The notes: generated by a model not told the origin, from the sequence alone. A stretch of DNA of 10,321 nt from Dasania sp051277005 (GCA_051277005.1 JBNMPS010000105.1:1-10321), one strand, 5' to 3'. Positions 1-5,681 are shown, numbered from the stretch's first letter. Numbers and translations are program-made.

Positions 1-205
1 TGGACTTAGGGAACCCGTGATAGTTTAAGGGCGCTGGAATGGCCTTTTGAGTATTGACGATATAGTCGTGGCAGATACGATCTAGCTCATCCGTGGTGAT
101 GCCGGGAGCGACATGTGGGGTAATCATGTCTAGAACTTCGCCTGCTAGGCGGCCAGCCACTCGCATTTTTACAATTTCGTCTGCTGTTTTGATCGTAACG
201 GTCAT
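1..205 (-). CDS. map: Type I methionine aminopeptidase, N-terminal part (cut by window edge)
   Basis: The reverse strand from the ATG at 205 encodes 68 codons without a stop and runs off the left edge. The product removes the initiator methionine from nascent proteins in the cytoplasm, using a dinuclear metal centre. The visible part aligns without gaps to the E. coli MetAP N-terminus: a KMRVAGRLAGEVLDMI helix at residues 13-28, PGITTDELDRICHDYIV at 34-50, and NYHGFPKS at 61-68. Tyr62 and His63 fall at the E. coli positions for substrate-pocket residues. The metal-ligand half of the enzyme lies outside the window. There is no good Shine-Dalgarno before the ATG; the 15 bases upstream are AT-rich. 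Divergent map and rpsB is the usual gammaproteobacterial arrangement, which supports both the call and the start. Confidence 0.96.
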   Translation of the reverse strand, partial: MTVTIKTADEIVKMRVAGRLAGEVLDMITPHVAPGITTDELDRICHDYIVNTQKAIPAPLNYHGFPKS

Positions 206-220
206 ATAACTATCTGATTT

Positions 221-248
221 ATAATAAGTTTATTTGGTTTTTTGGCCA
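221..248 (-). promoter_or_regulatory. Candidate sigma-70 promoter for map
   Basis: On the reverse strand TGGCCA (243-248, 4 of 6 matches to TTGACA) is followed after 16 bases by TATTAT (221-226, 5 of 6 matches to TATAAT). Transcription would start near 214, leaving a leader of only about 9 bases before the map ATG. That fits the missing Shine-Dalgarno but also makes the site doubtful. The region is A/T-rich, so chance matches are easy. This is an inference from motif match only. Confidence 0.25.
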
Positions 249-361
249 GGCAATTACTCTGGCTGACTGCGATGCTGCGGTATTGTAAACCATGCTTTGC
301 GGCCTTGGCTAAATTATCTATCTTACAATGAGGGTGGGCTGGGGTGAGTAGCTGATAAATA

Positions 362-377
362 TGACCAAAATCGGTCA
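362..377. promoter_or_regulatory. Dyad TGACC-N6-GGTCA just upstream of the rpsB -35
   Basis: A perfect 5-base inverted repeat has arms at 362-366 and 373-377, separated by AAAATC. It ends six bases before the predicted rpsB -35 element, so its centre lies around -50 relative to the predicted start. That is a typical place for an activator or an UP-element region. I do not recognise the site as a known regulator's operator, and five-base arms can occur by chance. Confidence 0.2.
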
Positions 378-383
378 ATTATC

Positions 384-412
384 TTTAAGTCGAGGGGGTC
401 TTATGGTATAAA
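384..412 (+). promoter_or_regulatory. rpsB promoter, extended -10 with GC-rich discriminator
   Basis: The extended -10 reads TG-G-TATAAA: TG at 404-405 and the hexamer at 407-412, 5 of 6 matches to consensus. A weak -35, TTTAAG (384-389), lies 17 bases upstream. Directly after the -10 comes GCGCGC (413-418). GC-rich discriminators of this kind are the known signature of ribosomal promoters under ppGpp/DksA stringent control, so growth-rate control of rpsB-tsf is inferred. The predicted start is near 419. An extended -10 with a weak -35 is, as I recall, the type of promoter described for rpsB in enterobacteria. Confidence 0.8.
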
Positions 413-418
413 GCGCGC

Positions 419-586
419 ACTCAAATACAGGGTCGAAATCTTTAGGGGTTAAGGCGCTGATAATTTGAGCACTAAATCCGCACATATACCGTCACGTTAT
501 TCTGGGTGCTTTGTAGGTTCTCGAGCCGAAGAGGTTGAATAATGGGGTGTATGGAGGCCTAACCCTAACAAATTGAAAGGTATTAT
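419..586 (+). ncRNA. rpsB 5' leader, S2-autoregulatory (t44-type) RNA
   Basis: This is the untranslated leader of about 168 nt between the predicted transcription start and the rpsB ATG. In gammaproteobacteria the leader at this place binds S2 and represses rpsB-tsf translation; the Rfam t44 RNA between map and rpsB is the same segment. Visible structure: a perfect 7-bp helix CTCAAAT (420-426) with ATTTGAG (463-469); a small hairpin GGTT (516-519) with AGCC (524-527) closing CUCG; and a helix GGGGT (544-548) with ACCCT (562-566) near the ribosome site. GGTT at 533-536 could pair instead with AACC at 561-564, so alternative folds are possible. The Shine-Dalgarno GAAAGG (575-580) sits six bases before the ATG. 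The S2-leader identity rests on position, length and structure; I could not align it. Confidence 0.72.
542..562 (+). other. Possible six-codon upstream ORF in the rpsB leader
   Basis: Within the leader, ATG at 542 opens a six-codon frame (MGCMEA) closed by TAA at 560-562, 24 bases before the rpsB start. It is preceded by AAGAGG (529-534) at seven bases, a reasonable Shine-Dalgarno. It overlaps the helix at 544-566, so its translation would disturb leader folding. The match could equally be a by-product of conserved RNA structure; no coding evidence is possible at this length. Confidence 0.2.
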
Positions 587-1372
587 ATGACTACTCAAGT
601 AAGCATGCGCGAAATGCTGCAAGCTGGTGTGCATTTTGGCCACCAAACTCGCTACTGGAACCCTAAAATGTCTGAGTACATTTTTGGTTCTCGCAACAAA
701 ATTCATATCATTAACTTGGAGCACACTGTTCCAGCGTTTAATGAAGCTCTTGCCTTTATCCAGCGCCTCGCTAACAGCCGCAACAAAATCCTTTTTGTTG
801 GTACTAAACGCGCTGCGGGTAAAATCATCAAAGAAGAAGCTGAGCGTGCAAGCCAGCCATACGTTAGCCACCGCTGGTTAGGTGGTATGTTAACGAACTA
901 CAAAACTATCCGTGGTTCTATCAAGCGCTATCGCGATCTTGAAGCACAAGCTAAAGACGGTACTTTTGAAGCATTAACAAAGAAAGAAGCTTTGATGCGT
1001 ACTCGCAGCATGGAGAAGCTAGAGCGTTCTATTGGCGGTATTAAAGATATGGGCGGTTTACCTGACGCTTTGTTCGTTGTTGACGTTGATCACGAGCGTA
1101 TCGCTATTCAAGAAGCTAACAATCTAGGCATACCGGTTATCGGTATTGTTGATACTAACGGCAACCCAGATGGTGTTGATTACGTTATTCCCGGTAACGA
1201 CGATGCTATCCGTGCTATCAAGCTTTTCACTGCAGCCATTGCTGATGCAGTTATTGCTGGCCGTGCTGATGACGGCGCTGTTTCTAAGAAGAATGAATTC
1301 GTAGAAGAGGCTGCTGCTGCGGCTCCAGTACCGGCTCCAGCTCCAGCTGAAGAGAAACCTGCTGCTGAATAA
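587..1372 (+). CDS. rpsB: 30S ribosomal protein S2
   Basis: This 261-residue protein is S2 of the small ribosomal subunit, which joins late in 30S assembly near S1. S2-family blocks are present throughout: MLQAGVHFGHQTRYWNPKM at 10-28, VGTKRAA at 71-77, RWLGGMLTN at 96-104, the coiled-coil segment around 110-150, PDALFVVDVDHERIA at 159-173 and IPGNDDA at 201-207. The start is fixed by GAAAGG six bases upstream and by the family N-terminus. Residues 239-261 form a low-complexity Ala/Pro/Glu tail, making the protein about 20 residues longer than E. coli S2 (241). It is the first gene of the rpsB-tsf unit and follows a leader expected to be repressed by S2 itself. Identity is certain. Confidence 0.99.
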   Translation: MTTQVSMREMLQAGVHFGHQTRYWNPKMSEYIFGSRNKIHIINLEHTVPAFNEALAFIQRLANSRNKILFVGTKRAAGKIIKEEAERASQPYVSHRWLGGMLTNYKTIRGSIKRYRDLEAQAKDGTFEALTKKEALMRTRSMEKLERSIGGIKDMGGLPDALFVVDVDHERIAIQEANNLGIPVIGIVDTNGNPDGVDYVIPGNDDAIRAIKLFTAAIADAVIAGRADDGAVSKKNEFVEEAAAAAPVPAPAPAEEKPAAE

Positions 1373-1391
1373 GTAGCGGTTTCCCGGTAAT

Positions 1392-1416
1392 AAAAGGGGG
1401 CTATGCCCCCTTTTTT
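1392..1416 (+). terminator. Intrinsic terminator/attenuator between rpsB and tsf
   Basis: AAAAGGGGGC (1392-1401) pairs perfectly with GCCCCCTTTT (1405-1414) across a three-base loop, and six T residues run 1411-1416. This is a strong rho-independent terminator 19 bases after the rpsB stop. No convincing tsf promoter is visible downstream, and rpsB-tsf is a classic co-transcribed pair. It therefore probably works as a partial attenuator that sets the S2 to EF-Ts ratio. That role is inferred. Confidence 0.9.
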
Positions 1417-1467
1417 GAAGCTGACGTTTGAACTCATATAGTTGAGCTTTAAATAGTTGAAAATTAT

Positions 1468-1492
1468 CGATAATTAACTCAGTTGATTATCG
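1468..1492 (+). promoter_or_regulatory. Stable hairpin just upstream of the tsf ribosome-binding site
   Basis: CGATAATTAAC (1468-1478) pairs with GTTGATTATCG (1482-1492): 11 bp with one G-U (1475/1485) and the loop TCA (1479-1481). The stem ends four bases before the Shine-Dalgarno GGAGG (1497-1501). The left arm also belongs to a perfect 14-base palindrome AATTATCGATAATT (1462-1475), which could form a weaker competing fold. There is no T-tract, so it is not a terminator. A role in translation, RNA processing or stability of the tsf message is inferred only. Confidence 0.5.
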
Positions 1493-1495
1493 CAT

Positions 1496-1502
1496 TGGAG
1501 GA
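1496..1502 (+). promoter_or_regulatory. Shine-Dalgarno that fixes the tsf start
   Basis: TGGAGGA lies with GGAGG at 1497-1501, eight bases before ATG 1510. This decides the start against an in-frame TTG at 1483, which lies inside the upstream hairpin and would add nine residues not found in the EF-Ts family. Confidence 0.92.
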
Positions 1503-1509
1503 TATCTCA

Positions 1510-2376
1510 ATGGCTGCAATTTCTGCTGCAATGGTAAAAGAACTGCGAGAGCGTACTCAGCTCGGCATGATGGAATGTAAAAAAGCGCTTCAAGAGGCTG
1601 ATGGCGACATCGAAAAAGCGATTGAAGAGATGCGTAAAAACAGTGGCATGAAAGCCGCTAAAAAAGCTGGCCGTACGGCAGCTGAAGGCGTTGTTGTTAC
1701 GCGCGTTGCCGAAGATGGCAGCTACGGTGTATTGGTTGAAGTGAATTCTGAAACTGACTTCGCTGCCCGTGACGAAAGCTTTCTAGGTTTTGTTAAGACT
1801 GTTGTTGATAAAGCCTTTGCTGAAAAGCAAACTGATGTTGCCGTTATCATGGCGGGTGAAATGACTCAGGCTCGCGAAGCACTAGTACAAAAAATTGGTG
1901 AGAACATTGGTTTGCGTCGTATTCAGTTAGTAGAGGCGGACAACGGTGTTGTGGGTAGCTATACTCACTCAAACAACAAAATTGCGGTATTGGTTTCTCT
2001 GCAAGCGGGTGAAACTGCGTTAGCTAAAGATGTTGCAATGCATATTGCCGCTGTTAATCCACAAGTTAACAAGCCGGAAGAAATGGACCAAGCAACGGTT
2101 GATGCCGAGAAAGAAATTATCAAAGCGCAGCCTGACATGGCGGGTAAACCAGAAGCCATCATCGAGAAGATGATGACTGGTCGCATCCAAAAGTTCTTGA
2201 AAGAGAACAGCCTAGTTGAGCAATCTTTTGTGAAAAATCCAGAGATTACTGTGGGTCAATTAGTGAAAGATGCGGGTGCTGAAGTTCAATCATTTACTCG
2301 CTTTGAAGTGGGTGAGGGTATTAAGGTTGAAGAAGTCGACTTCGCTGCTGAAGTTGCTGCTCAGTTAAAAGGTTAA
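1510..2376 (+). CDS. tsf: Elongation factor Ts
   Basis: This 288-residue protein is the guanine-nucleotide exchange factor that regenerates EF-Tu-GTP during elongation. The start MAAISAAMVKELRERT is the family N-terminus. The UBA-like N-terminal domain covers about 1-55 and includes LGMMECKKAL at 18-27. The core then begins with the EF-Tu-contacting motif TDFAARD at 82-88 (E. coli TDFVAKD), followed by the dimerisation and coiled-coil regions. The C-terminal block FTRFEVGEGIKVEEVDFAAEV is also typical. Length is close to E. coli EF-Ts (283). It lies 137 bases after rpsB, behind a terminator-like hairpin and a second hairpin, and is probably expressed by readthrough from the rpsB promoter. The ATG at 1510 was chosen over TTG 1483 because of its Shine-Dalgarno and family alignment. 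Confidence 0.98.
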   Translation: MAAISAAMVKELRERTQLGMMECKKALQEADGDIEKAIEEMRKNSGMKAAKKAGRTAAEGVVVTRVAEDGSYGVLVEVNSETDFAARDESFLGFVKTVVDKAFAEKQTDVAVIMAGEMTQAREALVQKIGENIGLRRIQLVEADNGVVGSYTHSNNKIAVLVSLQAGETALAKDVAMHIAAVNPQVNKPEEMDQATVDAEKEIIKAQPDMAGKPEAIIEKMMTGRIQKFLKENSLVEQSFVKNPEITVGQLVKDAGAEVQSFTRFEVGEGIKVEEVDFAAEVAAQLKG

Positions 2377-2388
2377 TTTTTAATTGAG

Positions 2389-2421
2389 TTAAAACGGGGC
2401 CTTATTCAGGCCCCGTTTTAA
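2389..2421 (+). terminator. Intrinsic terminator after tsf
   Basis: TTAAAACGGGGCC (2389-2401) pairs perfectly with GGCCCCGTTTTAA (2409-2421), a 13-bp stem with a seven-base loop (2402-2408). The T-run after the GC core is only four bases within the arm, then AATAT. It begins 13 bases after the tsf stop and closes the rpsB-tsf unit, so pyrH needs readthrough or its own promoter. The stem is symmetrical, so some bidirectional activity is possible. Confidence 0.88.
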
Positions 2422-2511
2422 TATCTGGCCTTTGCTGTTAATGCCGGACTGTATAACCCCGGTGAGTTAAGTTAGAGTGTATTTGTATTAGACTTAAGTT
2501 CTTGGCCGGCC

Positions 2512-2542
2512 TTGTCAATAGCCGATCACCGAGAGTTTTAAT
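2512..2542 (+). promoter_or_regulatory. Weak candidate promoter for pyrH
   Basis: TTGTCA (2512-2517, 5 of 6 matches) and TTTAAT (2537-2542, 5 of 6 matches) face pyrH, but the spacer is 19 bases, longer than ideal. A second -10-like element, TATAAC (2452-2457), has no well-spaced -35. A promoter somewhere in 2422-2580 is expected because a strong terminator follows tsf. The exact site is uncertain. Confidence 0.3.
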
Positions 2543-2579
2543 CTAATATTTATTTGTTAGAACCAATAACCCAATATTG

Positions 2580-2585
2580 AAGGAG
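2580..2585 (+). promoter_or_regulatory. Shine-Dalgarno that fixes the pyrH start
   Basis: AAGGAG lies one base before an ATG at 2587 but seven bases before the in-frame ATG at 2593. Only the second has workable spacing, so 2593 is taken as the start. Confidence 0.85.
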
Positions 2586-2592
2586 CATGTCG

Positions 2593-3315
2593 ATGCCTAA
2601 AACCAGTGAAAAAAAGTTCAAGCGTATTTTGTTGAAACTTAGTGGTGAGGCGTTAATGGGTGATGAGGGGTTCGGGATTGACCCTAAGGTTCTTGATAGA
2701 ATGGCTCTAGAGATTGGTCAGTTAATTGGTATTGGTGTACAAATTGGCTTGGTGATCGGTGGAGGTAATTTATTTCGTGGAGCTTCTCTTCAGAAAGCAG
2801 GCTTAGATCGAGTAACGGGCGATCATATGGGTATGTTGGCCACCGTTATGAATGGTTTGGCAATGCGCGATGCTTTAGAGCGCGCCAATATTGTTTCACG
2901 TGTCATGTCTGCTATCCCGATGAGCGGTGTGGTTGATCACTACGATCGTCGCAAGGCTATGCGAGCTATGGATAGGGGTGAGGTGGTGATATTCTCGGCG
3001 GGTACGGGTAATCCTTTCTTTACAACCGATTCCGCTGCCTGTTTACGAGGTATTGAGGTGGATGCTGAAATCGTATTAAAGGCAACAAAAGTCGATGGCG
3101 TTTACTCGGCAGATCCTACACTTGACCCTACGGCCACCAAATATGATCGTCTGAGCTACGATGAAGTGTTAGATAAAAAGCTAGGTGTTATGGACTTAAC
3201 GGCGATTTGCTTATGTCGTGATCACAGCATGCCATTGCGTGTTTTTGAAATGGAAAAGCCTGGCGCCCTGTTAAATATTATCTCTGGTGGTGCTGAGGGC
3301 ACATTAATAGAGTGA
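2593..3315 (+). CDS. pyrH: UMP kinase (uridylate kinase)
   Basis: This 240-residue cytoplasmic enzyme phosphorylates UMP to UDP with ATP. It is the bacterial hexameric type of the amino-acid-kinase fold, activated by GTP and inhibited by UTP in proteobacteria. Visible blocks are KRILLKLSGEAL at 10-21 (phosphate loop), GGGN at 56-59 with FRG following, TGDHMGMLATVMNGLAM at 75-91, GTGNPFFTTDSAA at 137-149 (UMP and phosphate contacts), KATKVDGVY at 163-171 (nucleotide binding) and DLTAICLCRDHSMPLRVF at 201-218. Length is near E. coli PyrH (241). A longer form from ATG 2587 would add two residues but leaves one base after the Shine-Dalgarno. frr follows after 112 bases, the usual neighbour. Confidence 0.98.
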   Translation: MPKTSEKKFKRILLKLSGEALMGDEGFGIDPKVLDRMALEIGQLIGIGVQIGLVIGGGNLFRGASLQKAGLDRVTGDHMGMLATVMNGLAMRDALERANIVSRVMSAIPMSGVVDHYDRRKAMRAMDRGEVVIFSAGTGNPFFTTDSAACLRGIEVDAEIVLKATKVDGVYSADPTLDPTATKYDRLSYDEVLDKKLGVMDLTAICLCRDHSMPLRVFEMEKPGALLNIISGGAEGTLIE

Positions 3316-3320
3316 ATCGC

Positions 3321-3359
3321 TGGCTAGTTGACTGCATCCCAGTCAATAAGGTTTAGCCA
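3321..3359 (+). other. Two-part hairpin in the pyrH-frr gap
   Basis: The inner stem TTGACTG (3328-3334) pairs perfectly with CAGTCAA (3340-3346) across the loop CATCC. An outer stem TGGCTA (3321-3326) pairs with TAGCCA (3354-3359), with an asymmetric bulge of seven bases on the right. A run of five T lies at 3366-3370, too far for a typical intrinsic terminator. It starts five bases after the pyrH stop, so it may be a weak terminator, an RNA processing site or a 3'-end stabiliser. Function is unproven. Confidence 0.45.
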
Positions 3360-3427
3360 ATAATGTTTTTAGTGAATAAGGCTTTGGTTAAAAGTCTTTA
3401 GCGAAAAAGAATGTAGGAGAATAAAAA

Positions 3428-3985
3428 ATGATTAATGAACTTAAGCAAGATGCTGAAGAGCGAATGAAAAAAACCATTACTGCTCTCGGCGCCAGTTTGA
3501 ATAAAATCCGTACAGGTCGTGCTCATCCTAGTATTTTGGATAGTGTTCGCGTTGATTATTATGGTTCTCTAACACCGTTAAGCCAGGTAGCGGCAATCAA
3601 TATTGAAGATGGCCGTACACTCTCTGTGGTGCCGTGGGAAAAACCCATGGTTATAGAGGTTGAAAAGGCCATTATGAAGTCTGACCTGGGCCTAAATCCT
3701 TCTACTGCGGGTACGGTTATCCGTGTGCCTATGCCTATGTTGACGGAAGAAACACGCCGAGGTTATACCAAGCAGGCGCGTTCAGAGGCCGAACATTCAA
3801 AAGTATCTATTCGTAATATCCGTCGCGATATTATTAGTGATATTAAAGATCTTCAAAAAGAAAAAGAAATCTCTGAAGATGATGAACGTCGTGCTCAAGA
3901 CGATATTCAAAAAATTACTGATAAGTATGTTTCTGATGTTGATAAAGCGTTAGCGATTAAAGAAAAAGACTTGATGGAAATTTAA
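3428..3985 (+). CDS. frr: Ribosome recycling factor
   Basis: This 185-residue protein is the same length as E. coli RRF and collinear with it. With EF-G it splits the post-termination ribosome so that subunits can be reused. Domain I, the three-helix bundle, comprises the N-terminal helix (about 1-29) and the two long C-terminal helices (about 107-185). Domain II, a beta/alpha domain, covers about 31-104. The functionally important Arg132 is present in SIRNIRRD (127-134), and KIRTGRAHPSIL (26-37) is the family hinge block. AGGAG (3415-3419) lies eight bases before the ATG, an excellent ribosome site. The stop is seven bases before uppS, so those two genes are surely on one message. Confidence 0.99.
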   Translation: MINELKQDAEERMKKTITALGASLNKIRTGRAHPSILDSVRVDYYGSLTPLSQVAAINIEDGRTLSVVPWEKPMVIEVEKAIMKSDLGLNPSTAGTVIRVPMPMLTEETRRGYTKQARSEAEHSKVSIRNIRRDIISDIKDLQKEKEISEDDERRAQDDIQKITDKYVSDVDKALAIKEKDLMEI

Positions 3986-3992
3986 AACACTT

Positions 3993-4781
3993 ATGTCAGA
4001 TTCAAGTGTTCATCCCAGTGGCTCTGAATGCAAGGAAGAGAGCGATAGGCATCAGCTAAGCGATTTTGAAACCCTGCCGCAGCACATTGCCTTTATCATG
4101 GATGGTAACAGCCGTTGGGCTAAGCAGCGCGGTAAGGCAACGACGGCGGGCCATAAGGCTGGCGTTGAGTCAGTAAGAGAAGTGTTAAAACTTTCTATGC
4201 GTTACGGCATTAAGGTGGTTACCTTGTTTGCCTTTAGTAGCGAAAACTGGCAAAGACCGGCATTAGAGGTGAAGGCCTTGATGCAGTTATTTGCTAGTTA
4301 TCTTAAGAGTGAAATGAAGCGCCTGCATGCAGATGGCGTGCAAATGCGTTTTATTGGCAATAGAGATAATTTCACTCGTTCTTTGCGTAAGCAAATGGAA
4401 GAGGCTGAGCGCTTAACGGTCAACAATACTGAGGCTATTTTGGTGCTTGCAGTTGATTATGGCGGCCAATGGGATATTGCCAATGCGGCTAAAGTCCTTG
4501 CCAGGCAGGTGCAGCAAGGTGAACTTGCGGCTGATGATATCAATGCAGAGCGTTTAGCTGAGCATATGGCTTTGGCCGATTTACCTGCTCCAGATTTATG
4601 TATACGTACTGCTGATGAACACCGCATAAGTAACTTTTTGTTGTGGCAATTGGCTTATGCAGAGCTGTTTTTTTCTAAAGTGCTTTGGCCAGACTTTGCA
4701 GAAAAAGATTTGAGGGAGGCTTTAACAGCTTACGCTCAACGAGATAGACGCTTTGGTGGTAGAGTCGACGCCAACAGTTAA
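3993..4781 (+). CDS. uppS: Undecaprenyl diphosphate synthase (cis-prenyltransferase)
   Basis: This 262-residue enzyme condenses farnesyl-PP with eight isopentenyl-PP units to C55-PP, precursor of the lipid carrier for peptidoglycan and O-antigen. Family blocks are HIAFIMDGNSRWAKQRG at 31-47 (catalytic Asp37, E. coli Asp26), GHKAG at 53-57, LFAFSSENWQRP at 78-89 and RISNFLLWQLAYAE at 211-224 (Glu224, the Mg ligand E213 in E. coli). Numbering runs 11 ahead of E. coli at these marks, with no net indel between them. Two conserved positions differ. The segment normally RT-x-G-E reads RTADE (205-209), putting Asp208 at the glycine. NYGG reads DYGG (Asp155). Catalytic residues remain, so it may still work. 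No Shine-Dalgarno is evident; the start lies seven bases after frr, suggesting translational coupling. No other in-frame ATG or GTG precedes the catalytic block. Confidence 0.96.
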   Translation: MSDSSVHPSGSECKEESDRHQLSDFETLPQHIAFIMDGNSRWAKQRGKATTAGHKAGVESVREVLKLSMRYGIKVVTLFAFSSENWQRPALEVKALMQLFASYLKSEMKRLHADGVQMRFIGNRDNFTRSLRKQMEEAERLTVNNTEAILVLAVDYGGQWDIANAAKVLARQVQQGELAADDINAERLAEHMALADLPAPDLCIRTADEHRISNFLLWQLAYAELFFSKVLWPDFAEKDLREALTAYAQRDRRFGGRVDANS

Positions 4782-4841
4782 CCGATTTAATGTGTCTATA
4801 GCAAAAAAATCTAATAACTAAAACAAAAAAAGAGGTCTGCC

Positions 4842-5675
4842 GTGCTTAAACAGCGTGTTATTACCGCTTTAGTGCTAGTGAGTGTGCTGGCTGTAGCGAT
4901 TATCTATCTTCCCTTTAAGGGCTTTGCTGCCCTTGTTGCATTAATCATTGTGGGTGCTAGTTGGGAGTGGTCTTTATTGGCGGGAATACAGTCTAAGTTG
5001 GCCCGGTTTTTATTTAGCCTGAGTAGCTTGATCTTAGTTGCGGCTGCGGCATGGTATTGCCAGTTTTTTTCAGAGCAGGTGCAATGGTTAAAGGTACGGG
5101 ATGTTTTGGGTTTGGGCTGCCTGTGGTGGGCTCTGGCTTTGCTGTGGGTGAAAACCTATCCCGCCAGCTCTAAGCTTTGGGGTGCTGTATTTATTCGTAT
5201 AATAATGGGCTATTTGGTCTTAGTGCCTACCTGGGTCGCTTTTGTGTCATTGCGTTTAAATGAGCACGGGATTGCCTATTTATTTATTTTGATAGGTTTA
5301 GTGGCATGCTCCGACATAGGCGCTTACTTCTCCGGTAAAGCTTGGGGTAAATCTAAGCTAGCGGTTGATGTTAGTCCGGGTAAGTCTTGGGTGGGCTTTT
5401 GGGGAGGTTTGGCAAGTTGCTGTTTTTTTGCCTTATTAATGTGGCTGAGCTTAGGTGATGTATCCATGGCTTTAGCGGTTGTTGTTGTTATTGCTCTGTT
5501 AACCGGCTTGGCTTCGGTGTTGGGCGATCTCGTTGAAAGTATGGTTAAACGCTTTCGGGGAGTGAAGGACAGCGGTTCGATTTTACCGGGTCACGGGGGC
5601 ATCATGGATCGAATGGATAGCCTGACGGCTGCAGCCCCGGTGTTTGCTTTATGTATCTTATTGGTGGGTTGGTAG
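4842..5675 (+). CDS. cdsA: Phosphatidate cytidylyltransferase (CDP-diacylglycerol synthase)
   Basis: This 277-residue inner-membrane enzyme makes CDP-diacylglycerol from CTP and phosphatidic acid, the branch point for all phospholipids. The protein is mostly hydrophobic, with about eight membrane segments, for example around 7-22, 27-45, 57-73, 88-103, 116-136, 145-160, 187-203 and 208-228. The cytidylyltransferase signature lies near the C-terminus: SVLGDLVESMVKR at 225-237, KDSGSILPGHGG at 242-253 and DRMDS at 256-260, containing the metal-binding aspartates. DIGAYFSGKAWGKSKL at 158-173 and SPGKSW at 178-183 are the usual central block. The start is GTG, supported by AGAGG (4831-4835) six bases upstream and by the typical short N-terminus MLKQRVITAL. 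It lies 60 bases after uppS and six bases before dxr. Confidence 0.97.
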   Translation: MLKQRVITALVLVSVLAVAIIYLPFKGFAALVALIIVGASWEWSLLAGIQSKLARFLFSLSSLILVAAAAWYCQFFSEQVQWLKVRDVLGLGCLWWALALLWVKTYPASSKLWGAVFIRIIMGYLVLVPTWVAFVSLRLNEHGIAYLFILIGLVACSDIGAYFSGKAWGKSKLAVDVSPGKSWVGFWGGLASCCFFALLMWLSLGDVSMALAVVVVIALLTGLASVLGDLVESMVKRFRGVKDSGSILPGHGGIMDRMDSLTAAAPVFALCILLVGW

Positions 5676-5681
5676 AGATTT

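Larger units (their letters stand above)
206..383. other. map-rpsB divergent spacer, upstream half
   Basis: This is the non-coding half of the 381-base gap between map and rpsB. I see no credible coding frame here. It holds a weak candidate map promoter (221-248) and a short dyad at 362-377. It also holds a spaced inverted repeat, ATTGTAA at 282-288 and TTACAAT at 323-329, with 34 bases between the arms. The remainder is unremarkable. The second half of the gap, 384-586, is the rpsB promoter and leader. Confidence 0.7.

Noticed and set aside
282..329. ATTGTAA / TTACAAT inverted repeat as an operator or RNA hairpin
   Set aside because: Seven-base AT-rich arms separated by 34 bases are likely by chance and match no motif I know; noted only in the spacer entry.
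497..871. Open frame of 124 codons on the - strand over the rpsB leader and start
   Set aside because: It overlaps the rpsB leader and conserved rpsB codons; the composition reads as an antisense shadow.
1483..1509. Upstream TTG start giving tsf nine extra residues
   Set aside because: The TTG lies in the hairpin arm with no ribosome site. The ATG at 1510 has GGAGG at eight bases and the family N-terminus.
3328..3356. TTGACT at 3328-3333 as a -35 for an frr promoter
   Set aside because: No -10-like hexamer lies at 16-18 bases; the sequence is better explained as a hairpin arm.
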